From JAKLFA01 sp038222225 (lineage in GTDB: Bacteria; Omnitrophota; Gorgyraeia; Zapsychrales; JANLHA01): a DNA stretch of 64,000 bases. The notes beneath the pieces are model-generated. The model had not been told where the DNA came from, made no database searches, and saw only the letters and a program-made list of their open reading frames with translations. The translations under genes were made by a program, and so were the position numbers. The stretch spans positions 53,624 to 117,623 of the forward strand of contig JBBRHV010000001.1 of assembly GCA_038222225.1 (NCBI GenBank), in the 5' to 3' direction. This document shows, piece after piece, positions 51,401-63,400 of the stretch (positions are counted from its first letter, which is position 1; every line of letters begins with the position of its first letter).

Positions 51401-54400
51401 TGGAAAGATTTTACTGCTAAGAGCGCGTTGGTCAGATCAATCGAACCGAAACGCTTCTTTGCATTCATACGCCGGCTCCCATTGATCCACATCCAGGATG
51501 CGGAAGCCGCGGCTCAGAAGATTATCGTTCCATTTAAAGAGGCCGCCCAAGAATTTGAAACAGAGAATTTCTGGGATGATCCTATTTTGCACCGGGAGTT
51601 TCTCGAATTCGCTTCTCTCTTAGGCGAATACGTTCGATTTAACCAGAACTTGCGAGCGTTTTTCGATGATATTGTGAAAGCAATTTATGCACTCGGTAAC
51701 CCTGGCCCAGCTATTTATGTTCACTTCTGGAAGCATTACAACGAAGAGGCCAAAGCGCTACAAAGGTCCATTCCCTATGCACAGCTTAAGTCTATGCTCT
51801 TGAATGTTCTTGCTGGAACCCAGGGGACAGACAGGGCAGAATTAGTGCAATTTGTTCGGGAGGAAGAAATGAAGGGAAGCTATCGGCTGCTGTATATCGC
51901 CCAGACGTTAGACGGCAACCACCACGACAGTAAGTATATTGTTGGTAGCGTTGTGACTGAGCTAGAGCAACAAGCCAAGGAGTCAGCGACGGCGGTTGTA
52001 GTCAAGGGCATCCTTGACGCCGCTGCAAATAATTCAGCCGTCGTAGGAAAAGCTGCGGGGCAAGCCGCGGCAGCCAAACCCAAAACTGTGTTGACCGGTG
52101 AAACAGTTTCCTTGGTCACCGTAGATGATTACTTGGATGTCAATCGTCAAGAAGAGCAGACGATGATAGATTGGTTTGAGGCCCAAGGAGTGAAGATTCG
52201 CACTCTCGGGGTGAGAGCTCGACTGCCCAAAGGTGTATCATTCACTGCTTCTGCGGGTGAGAACCCTAAATTTGCTCAGACTGATTACGTCAGTTTAGAT
52301 TTATTAAAACGTCTCACTCAGTTTGGAATTCTCAACCGTCATGGAATAAATTCGCATAGCAAGGAGAGGGAATGGTCTTGGAATGTGACGGTGATTGATG
52401 AAAAAGGTTTGGCTCAACGCGGATTTGTTAAAGCGGAGATCGATCAAGTCGTTTGTTTGTGGTATGAGACGAATACTCGTAGGGGCGTTTTACAATTTTT
52501 GGCACCACTCGCGCAGGAGCCGGTGATTCACGTGATTTTGACCGGCGGGCAGGCTGGCGCCTGTTTGAACGTGATCGCGAATTATCTCGGGGAATATGCA
52601 GTTTCAGGTAAGCATGTTCATTTGATTTTTAATCAGAGCGCTATCGCCGGGCCGAACTTCAAAGCTTGGGGTCAGATTTGCCTGAATATGTTTAATACTA
52701 CTTTTAAATATTGCGGAGCTCACTACTGGAAGTTTGTGGATGGAGAATGCGTTGATGGTGCCGCGCCGAACCCTAGTTTATTTTTTGATTACTATACAGA
52801 TACACGCGCTTTGACAAAGAATTGTTTGAGTGTGGCAAACCGTATCCATACGCAAGTTCGTAAGATTGACGATGGGAACATCAAATCAGAAAAGGGTGAA
52901 CAGGGTGCATCTGCAACAAATGCCGCGATCGTTGGAGGGGCGCAGGAAAACAGAATCGAGTTTAAATATCCGATAAATATTTCCAGGGAAGAAGCGATTG
53001 AGGAGTGGGTCAAACAGCGCATGGTTTTCGATCCGTACAGTGAAGAGCACCCGGAAGAAGGGTATTTCTATCCAATTTTCAGTGTTTACCTGGATACCAA
53101 AAATTTGAGAACATATTACGCGACGGTTGACGGACAGAAGAACCGATTTAAACTTCGCGTGCGTTGGTATAGCCCAACAAGTCCGGTCTTTTTTGAGATC
53201 AAGCGCAAGATCGGCATGAGCCAGATCAAGCATCGCGGAGCGGTTAAGCGAGAAGCGGTGTGGCCGTTATTGGCCGGGGCTTTTCCTTACGCAGAAGACC
53301 TCTATTTTACGGAGAAGATTGATAGAAATTTAACCGCTGTTGAGCGTTTTGTCACATTGATGCAGGAGATCGGGGCAGAGCCGACGGCCTATACATTTTA
53401 TCGTCGTAAGGCGTATATGCCGAAGGAAGGCGGAAATAGTTTACGGATTACCTTTGATCACGACCTACACACGATGCCTTATAGGAAGAATTATGGAAGC
53501 GGGATTCTTGTTCCGAATATGAGTTTGGCCAAGCCGGTTTGGGCTCCGAGGATTTTCACATTAGAGATCAAGCATACGGATAAATTTCCGCGGTGGGTGA
53601 GTGATATGGTTCAGTATTTTGGGCTTGAGAGAGGCCCGGCGCCGAAATATGTAGGCGGGGTCACCCTGATCAAAGATCGGCCAGGACTATTCCCGAGGGA
53701 TGGAATCTTTAACGGAGAAGGTAACAGCGCAGTTTCTAGTAGTGATGAGAGCACTCAAGATGGATCGGGCGGCCAAACATACCGCCAACAACGTAACGCT
53801 GAAGCAGCGGCGTTGAAAAAGCAGTTGCGTCAGGCCGCTCTTGCCATGGCAGCGTTGACCAGCAGCCATGAAACAGATCTCGCAGAGTTGCGAGTACAGG
53901 AAGAGCGGTTGGCGGCGATCACAGCTGAGATTGAGGAACAAGGATTTAATTTAACAAAAAATTTGGAACATATTCAGAATGTTTTAAGTGCTGTCCGAGA
54001 ACACGGAAAAACACATGGTGCCGATACACAGAAAGCTGCACAGGATGATTCTTTGGGGTGGGTTTTGGAGCCGGTTTCCGGGGATGTTCTTGAGGCGCTC
54101 AAAGCTATGTCGACGATGCAGAGGCGCGTGGAGATGCTGTTGGCGCTTCGATTGAAAGAGTATCAGTTGATCGGGGATGAAGCTTTGCTGCGGGAGATGA
54201 TTTTACAGCGAGGAAGCGTTCCAGAGCCGTCTTATTATTATTTCGCGCAATGCAAGACTGTCCCTGATTCCGGAACGATCCGTGGATTGGCTCAAGGGTT
54301 GCGCATTCATCCTCTGTTGATTTTATTGGGCTATATTCCTGAGGAAGAAGAGTTGGCGTTGATATTCCATGACCGGTCTTTTTCCAAAGACATGCTTCTT

Positions 54401-57400
54401 TTGATCGGAAGATTCAGTGACGCAGCCGATATTTCATCTGATAAGCTTGTGAACGGCGTTGCTTATCCTGTTTCTCTTGAAACATTGCGTTTGGCTAAAG
54501 GGTGGACCATGCAGACAGCCGCAGAACATCTTTTAGACGGCGGTTATCCGGCAGGCGAGGGTGACCGTGTACAGCAGATTGAACGCATACGCGCATCTGT
54601 TCTTCAGTGGGAGAGACATGGGCGGGTTCCCACAGAGGCCGACAGACGGACTGTTATTCAAGAGATTTTTGGGTCCGAGCAGCTCTTTACAGAATATGAA
54701 CAAGCTGTCTTGAAAACCGAACAAGAACGCGTCGAGAGAAAAGCACAAGCCGGGCTTAACTCTCAAAGATTGGCGCAGCAGCGTGAGGAAAACAGGGCAT
54801 TGCGAAACACTCAAAAACACTCTCAACGGCAAGCCGAAGATCAATTCAAGGCTCAACAGCGCGCTCAGCAGAAACAAGAACGAAAGGATGCCCGTCAAGA
54901 AGCCGAAAGACAGGCCCGGCAGGAAAAACGTTTAGCCAGGGAGCAAGAAAAGCAAGGACGTGTTTCGGAAGAGCAGGCGCAGAAGGCCAGAAAAACAACA
55001 CAGATTGTCGCGCAGCCTTCGCATGTTGAAGACCATCATAAGCCGAGAGTTCAGATTGTTCGACGTCAACGCGCAGCCAGACCGCAGGCAGCGCAACCCA
55101 AAGAAGAGGCTTCTCAAGCAGCTGATGAGGCTGGCCCTGCCTTTGAGCCGGCGCCGATCAAAAATCAGCTGTTAGTCAAAAATTATCAAGGATGGATCCG
55201 CAGGACTTCTCAAAAAATGATTTCACCTGATCTGGGGATCACGGCCAGAGAGCTTTCAAAAGTTGGCAGGGCTCGGCTTACAGAAATTCTCACAGATCCA
55301 GCCCAATATGAAGCCCATGATGAAAACTGGATTACCGCGCAACTGCGGCAGAGCATGGAAGACGTTGTAGCTAAGGCTCAAGCCCAGCAGGTAAAACTTT
55401 CTCTAGATCAAACAGAGGCGCAGCCACAAGTCGTGGCTCCAGCGCAACCCACAATCATTGATATGCCGGCGAAACTCAAGCAAAAACTTCTTAAGCTTGG
55501 AGGAGCAACGGCTATTGATTGGACTGCTCAGGTTATTCGTACAGTTTTAAGAAAGAAGGGCCCTAGTGTTCAGATGAGTGAGGCTGATTTGGCTAGCATG
55601 ATTGTTGATCTGACGGAGGATGTATTAGCAGAAAATCAATATATGGAATGGGGAGGGCTTCGCATCAAACTTCTTCCGGCCTTAGAATGTGCGGTTGATC
55701 AGTTCTTATCTATTAAGAAAGGGCAAGTTGCAAAAACAGAGGCCTATTCAGAGAAAGTCCGGTCCAGCGCGCCAGTACAATCTTTGCGCAACGTCTCAAC
55801 TGACCTTACGCATGAGGGGGCGCTTTTAATATATTTAGATATCATCCATGCTGATGGAAAGGTGAGCCGGATGCGGTCTCGACCTATCGCACGGCATGAT
55901 TCTTTGGGTTCTTTATCCGAGCGGGTCCGTCATCAATTCCAAGAATGGTATGAACAGGGAATTGTTCCGTCTTTAGTTGGAACGTTCCCGACTGGCCAAG
56001 GGATGACGATGAGTGACAAGCACAATCGCGCAAATCGATTTGAAGGAGATCCGTTCGTTGAGACAGTTCAATTAGAAGCGTTTATCAGAAAGATGTTTGA
56101 GGCTGACAGTTCTGTAAATTCGGCTGTTTTGGAGCCCACTCATGCGGATTTCACGATCGATGATGTGGATCTGGATTGGCTGGCGGTTGAGTCCGGTGTC
56201 CGTAGAGAACGGTTGACCATGGATCTATTCTATCAGCTTCCAAGGGAAAGCTGGTGCTTGATGGGGCTGTGCTATCCGAAAGGCACAACGCTTCCAACGC
56301 CGACGAAACAGGCATCAAGTTATGAAGTGGTCCTTGCCCGTCTGAAAGAATTATATCCGGGATACGTTCATTATTCTAAAAATCGAAAGGGACCGCTAAC
56401 AGCAAGCCATATCCGTATTATGCGATACCGTTTAGTGAGAGGCCTCAAAGCATTAAGGACAGCCAAAGAACAGTTGGCCGATGAGCTTAAGTCTCAACCG
56501 GAAGAGATCACAGAGGAGTTGATCGAAAGTCTGCATCCTGCCAAACAGGTTGTGATTCGTAGAACATTTGGTTTTGGGGCGCAGGTCTTTATTGATGGAA
56601 CTGTGTTAACCGGGATGGCGTCTGACATCAGATCTAGGGCAAAAGAATATCGAGGGAAGAATGGTAAAAAGATCGATCGGGATCATATTCAGGCCTTGAA
56701 AAAACAGGCTTTAGTCGAAATGGGGAAGAGTCTTTCATCAGGCGCCAAGGGCGGAACGTATTTAAAGCTTCCGGCGTATTTGCGCGAGAACAGGCCTCCG
56801 ATGGCAACGGGACGTAAGATTCTGGCGTATGATTTTGATCTGAAAGAAGAATGGATTGAGAGTTTTCTTCTGATTTTAACTCCGAAATGGAGGGCGGCGG
56901 TTGAGGCATATTACCATTTGAACGGTATTCATATTGAAAAACCGTCTTTGGAATTGACTTACTTGATCAGTTCGATGAAGAAGAATCCGTTTTTAAAGGG
57001 ATGCCGTGATGGATGGGAATGGATGGCCCGCCGGATGCGCAAAGAAGGCTATGATGTCACAGCGGAGCACCTGAGAAAAGAAAGCGTTCGGTTATCACTG
57101 CTTGAGATGGAAGCTCTTTTAGCGTATGCCGGTATTCGTCGCCAGCGACTGGAAAGCAATCAGGATATTTTGACTCACTTGCTGGATTTAGAAGGAACCA
57201 AAGAGCGGGCTTCGAAGATGAATTCTCATGCGATCGCAAGCTTTATGCTTGCTGTGAGAAAACGCTATACGGGGCTTTTACCTATTTCCCGTTCTTCATG
57301 GACCCAAGAGGAGCGAAAGCATTTCTCAAAAGCTTTGGCAGAAGTTGAAACAGATCTTTTTGTGATCTCAGGAGACCTGTTGGAAGAGATCCAAAAACGG

Positions 57401-60400
57401 CTGCAGGCATTATTTGTTTCCAGAAGAGGTGTTAAGGGCTTTGATCTTAGAGCAGTTTCCGGCCAGCAGGCAACGCGCAAACAGATTGAGTTGCTCGTGT
57501 CGATTTGGAGAGACTCTGACGCCAAGGAAATGGAAGAGGCGCAATTAGAATTCGGCTTGACTCCGGATGAAGTGAGAGACAGAAAGATCGGTGAAATATA
57601 TGTTTCCTCCGGATCGGAAGTCATGGCCGAAGAGCACCCGCTTGAAGCTTATTGTTTGGCGCGGTATTTTGTTCATACAGCGCAGTATGTGCAGGCCGCA
57701 GAGCTTTTAAATGCTATTCCGGCGAAACACCTTTTTGCCGGTTCTCCGGTGATCAAAAAGATGTCGGAAGATGCCCGTATTTTATTTGAAGAAGATCCGA
57801 AGCATAAAGTCGGATGGGGATTCTTGGCGCTGGAAATGGTCAGGAATATGCTGAACCGTAAAAAAAGTGTGATTTTAAAGCATGAAAATCTTGAGCGATG
57901 GGTTGGTGCTTTACCGCAAGACGTTCTTGATCTCATCAATGACGGAAAGGGCCAAAAAGTGACCGGACGGGTGAATGTCAACAGCGCTGTGTTGAGTCAA
58001 GGCGAGCGTAAGGGCAGAGGCACGCGGATATCATCTTCTCGTTCTCAAAAAGATTCCTCCCGTTCGGCTGAAGAACATGAAGTCCAGGGATTAGTTGGGA
58101 ATATCAATAAGCGCGCAGAGCAATCAATTCAGGGAGTTGTCGAACGCGGGGAATATGAAGAGCTTGGGTCTTTCGGCGAAACATTGCATTCGATGCGCGA
58201 CATTCCTGTTCTTTGGAGAGCGTTGACGGTTAAGGCGGGGCGCGCGCCGCCGGTTTGGATCTGGGCAAGGTATCACGCAGGTGTCTTGGAAATCTATTTC
58301 TCCAGTCGCGCAGTCGCAGATCATTTCAAAGAAAAATTCAGTGGTTCTTTCCTTCCGGCGCTCGAAGCCGTTGCTCTCCATGAAAATTTTGAAGTTGTTG
58401 CCGGGTTCTCTCATTGGGAAGCCGATCAGTTGGTTCTGGGAACGTCCGCTTATTCCAAGATTTATAAAAAGGTCAGACGATTTATTCCTTCAAGAAGTTT
58501 TGCCGGACGCTTGGCGCTTACTGTCGCGATCGGGGCAGCAGTGGCGATCCCGCTTTTGTGCGCAGTCGATTATTTCGGCCTCATCAATATGTATGTGAGT
58601 CTACGGCAGACCGCAAGGGCGTTAGGGGTTGCGATCCTCTGGAAAGCCGCGGCCGTGGAAGCGCTGACCGGGATGCTCGGATATTTCATCTTTGCCGTTA
58701 TGGCGCAATATTTAAACCGTGGTTGGTACCGCTTCAGTTGGAAATACTGTTGCTTCGTTTCCGCTTTCGGTCTGTTCCAGGGGCCTGCGACCCAGGTCAT
58801 TTACAATGTCCTTGAAATGGTCATGCCCTGGGCAGCTCAGATGACGGTTGTTTATAACGTCAAGCGCAGCCTGCTTCTTTTGGTCGGCGGGCTTGGCGTT
58901 GTCACCGCGTTCAATATTTTTATGGTCATTGGGAATAAATTGTTCGGGATCGGACAGTTTGATATCCGGCGGGAAGCCTTCAAAGGTCTGGATGTGTATG
59001 CATCCAGAGGAGTTGCTTTGATTAAAAATTATCTGATCGCGGCCTTTGTTCCGTTTGAGTTCCAGGTCTTGGCTGAGCAATGGGGGTATGACTTTATTAT
59101 GTTTGGTTTAGCTGCGTATTTGATGGTTCGTGAAAAGCCATTAACATCTTCCGTTCTGCAGTGGGCTAGACAGGTTCTTACCGGGAAGAAGGAAACAGCG
59201 AAGATCGGAAATAGCCAACATAAAGACGGCGTGAATTCTGCCGTTGTACCGCAAGGAGAAGCGGATGGTTTACAGGTGAACCAGGCGCTTGCGGCATATT
59301 TAGAAAAGAACAGTCATCCTCAAGTCAAATCCCTGCGGGAGAAATTAATGGCTGCTGAACAAAAAGTGAAGGACTTGTGGGGAGAAGGATTGATTGTTTT
59401 GGCCGCAGGATTGACAGCGGCAGGAAAGACTTGTTTTACGAGCCGGTTTTCTCAATTGGATCCATGCGTTTTTCCAGGAGACAATTACTACAAGAATTGG
59501 GCGGATATGCCCAAAGCGGAGAATGGAACGCCGGAGTTTGATTCGCCCGAGGCGCTGGATATTCCTTTCATCTGCGAGCATGTGCGAGCCCTTATAGCCG
59601 GCGAGATTATTGCGGTTCCTGAATTTGCCATGAGTGAAGGACGGCGCACAGAAAACACCTCACCGTTAACACTTAAGCCGGGGCAGATTTTAGTGATCGA
59701 TTCTATTCATGCATTGGATTACCGTATTGTGGAAGCGGTGAGCGGGCGCCGGTCTCTAAAACTGTTCTTTGTGGCAGATGAAGAGTATCGTTTCTTATGC
59801 CGGATGATCAGAGATATGGCAACACGCGGTTTAACAATAGAGCAGACCTTAGAATGGTGGCCGATGATCCGCGCTTCAGAAGTGCAACACATTTATCCGA
59901 CACGGGATCGTGCGGAGATGATCATCGATACCACATTGCCAGTTATGTTGATCGACAATAAGGCGGCTATTGAGCAAGGATTGCGTAATGCACTGGAGCG
60001 TTTATCAAGCTATCAGCATGCGGCGCCATTTGTTGAGCGTATTCTCGGCGGAATGGCTCAGTGGAAAACTCTAGATGAAATTAAGGCCATGAATGCTTCT
60101 GTTCTTAGCGCACACCATGAGACGCAGGGAGACGTCATGAGGCGCGAGTTTGATGCGTTGTTTGTCGCTTCTGAAGAAAAGACCGTTCCGCAAAAAGTCC
60201 GTGAAGCCGACCGTGATGGACGCTTAGGGATCTATATGCCGCGCTGGAATGTGGTTCGAGATATTCAACAATGGGGGCCACATTTGGATACAGTTGGGGA
60301 ACATACTTTAGGCTTGTTGGATGTTCTGCATGAGGATGGCAGGGTTTACAGTTTTGAGCAGTCTTCAGATATTTTAAAAGCAGCCTTCTGGCATGATTTC

Positions 60401-63400
60401 GGTAAGGATGCAAGATATCGGTTTGAACGGGATCGTCATCCGATCAATGGGGCGGAACTTGTTTTCTGGAGAATGATGGAGCTGATATATTCAAGATCGG
60501 AAGCCGCTAGGTTTGCTTTTTATGTTAGATTCCATATGACCCCGAGCGCTCTTATTCGGGGAGAAGGCTTTGGCTTATATGGTGAGGGCGAAAGTGTTTC
60601 TGATTTTATGTTCTCATTGGCCGAAAAAGATATCGATGTTTTCTATTTTGTTTCATTTGCAGACGTTACGCAAACAAATTTCCATGCGATTAATTCCAAG
60701 GCATATAAAGTTTATTTTAAGGATAGATTAGATGATCTTCGGCAACGGCTTTTGGTGGTTGTGCATCAAGAAAATAGAAAACAAAAAGAAGCTGATATTA
60801 AACAACTTATTGCTTATTTATCAGAAAATGCTGTTTTCTGGAAAAAAGAACTTAAAAAAGAGTTGGCAGATGCTCGAGCCAAAGAGACTAACGCTGCAGT
60901 TCTTTTAGAGAATACTCAGGCTGTATTCGGACAAGAGAGCATCATAGGTGCAGAAAGACGTGACGTTCTCCGTTTTGAATACCAGGGGCGTGACCAAGAT
61001 GTTCGGTTGGTTGATGTTGAACCTGAACCTAATCCATTATATGTCGGAGAGGACAATGTGATCTTGGCCCGTGGGCTTGAGGCAGGGCGGTTTCTTGTGA
61101 CAGAAAGCGTTTTAAGTTGTATGGGTCTTGCGTTAAAAGCTGAAACGGATGATGGGATGTGGTTTGGTCTCGGACATGTCGGTTACGCAACGGAAGCTGG
61201 GTTGGATCGCTTTAGACGCAAATTAGAGCTTATTTTTGAGGTTGTATTGCCCGGCATTGGTTCACCTGTCAGGGCGCTTACGGCAGGCGTCTATTATTCA
61301 GAGAAGTATTCTGAAAAACGTAATCAGGTTGTCGGAGAATTTTTACACGCGCTGAAGGAAGATGCCCGGGGAAGTGTCAGACGGGTCGTTAATTCAGAGG
61401 ATGGGCTACCGGTTTATATGGCAGTCCGCAGAGACGGCTGGATCGTTGGATATAAGTACCAGGGCGTGGATGAACGGGCCTTGGCGAGATGGGATCAGAA
61501 TCAGGATGTCTTGCATCAGTTATTTGTGTTTCCGGAGACGTTTAAGAAATTGCATCCTGAGGGGGTGTTGCCGACTCAGGCTTTGACTGTAAAGCCCGTC
61601 ATGGCGGGTAACACATACGTGTATGCGCAGACCAGTGCGGCGGTTTTAACACCGGCAGGACATGTCCAGGATCGTTTAAGCCTTAGCAGTCCTTTAAAGT
61701 ACGCGGGCATTCGTTATCCGTTATCTATTGGCATTATTTTTGGAAGGCTTATGGCTTTTCTTGCTTTACCGATTGCCCTGCTGGGAATCGGGCTATTGGC
61801 GCCATTGGTTAAAATGTCTTCTCCGGGTCCTGTGTTTGAGGTGCAGCCCAGGGTCGGATATCAAGGAATGATTTTTAGTGTTTGGAAATTGAGAACATTT
61901 ACAGATGTGCGGTATAGTCGGCATTTCAAGAGGACATGGCTGGGCGCTCTTTTAAGGCCGACAGGACTGGATGAGATCCCTCAGATCCTCTCTATATTAG
62001 AAGGGAAGATGCAGTGGTTTGGGCCGAGGCCGCAGCTTAGGTCTATTATTGATGAGCATTATATTGATCTGATTTTAACGCAAACATTACCTGGATATTT
62101 TTCTGCTGTGGGTCTGGACCGCCGCAAGAACCGCTGGAATGAGATTTCTCTGGAAGAACGCAAGGCTCTTGAACTTGAGCAAATCCGCACACGATCATTT
62201 GTACCAAATGCTCGTCTTTTAGCAGGGTTGATCATTTTTACGCTTCCGTTTATGGTTTTAAAACGCAATCACGAAAGGATTGCAGACGCTACACGGACAT
62301 CCACTCAGCCGGAAACAGCCACAAATTCTGCCGTGCTAAATGAGGCGTCTAATGATCCGCAACGCCAGGGATCGGCTGAGCCGGCGCGGCAAGGGAATGG
62401 ATTGAATTGTAACCGCCGGAGTTTCTTAAAATCATTGGCGGTCCTCTGCGGCGGGTTGGCCGCTAACGGAAGCGGGGCTGTAGGCGTGATTGCTCAGGTG
62501 ACAAAAGCCCGGCTGCCACAAGGAATCGCTTCACTGGTCGGGTATTATCTGAATTCAGGGCGGGCCAGCGTTGTGAATGAAGTGGAGAGCCGGCTTCGCC
62601 TTTTGAAAGACATTATGTTCTCAGGGATGCAGAGGCCGATATATACATACGCGGATAAAGTTCAGTCGATCGACGCGCAGGTCTTTTATATGTTGCTGCA
62701 TGCTTTAAATTGTTCACAGCGCAATCCGCAGAGTGCAGATTTTCCGAAACAAGAGCAAGTTGACGTGCTCAAAGAATTCTTTGAGCACGCTGACCCGGCG
62801 ACAATGAAGGAACATGTTGCGGCCTTTGCCGGGCACCGGCCGATCATTGATTGGTACATTCGAAGGCTGGGTCTACAGTTGAAACCCGAGGAATTGCTGA
62901 CCGAGAACGGAACAGCGCATTTCATCGTGATGCAGGATGCGTTCAATTGTATCCGAGAGCAGATGACGCAGGAAGAATATATTTTAGAGAACGCAGATAC
63001 GATCGCAGCTGACTTGACTCAATTTGCGCATTCTTGGGGGACAAAGATATTATTGAGAGGGTTGCGTAACCCACAGGCGCTGATATTGGATCGGGGATTT
63101 ATTTTAAGAGTGAAAGTCCATAAGATCGATATGAAGATGCTTGAACTTGATCCGGAATCTCCCGAAGCCAAAGGATTAAGAGCCCAGCGCGATGCGTTGC
63201 AGAAACAAATCGATCAGGACGATCAAAGATATGTCGAAGAGGCAGAGAAGCTTTCGTTCGATGCGCTTGCCATGATGCGATGGGCAGATGATGGCGGGGC
63301 AAATTCTGCCGTGCTGAATTCAATGAACGGGAACAATGAAAAAGACGAGTCTGGTAAATCAGAACATTCACAGCACTCGGAATCCGCTCCGGCTGTTCCG

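Noticed and set aside
15395..63316. The recurring motif as a mobile DNA repeat or recombination site
   Set aside because: Copies share amino acids but not nucleotides; only two linker pairs (21.6/33.7 kb and 47.6/52.0 kb) show DNA-level duplication.
15395..63316. The motif as a sortase or other known sorting signal
   Set aside because: It lacks L-P-x-T-G-like residues and the hydrophobic helix plus basic tail that follow such signals, and it occurs dozens of times inside one chain.
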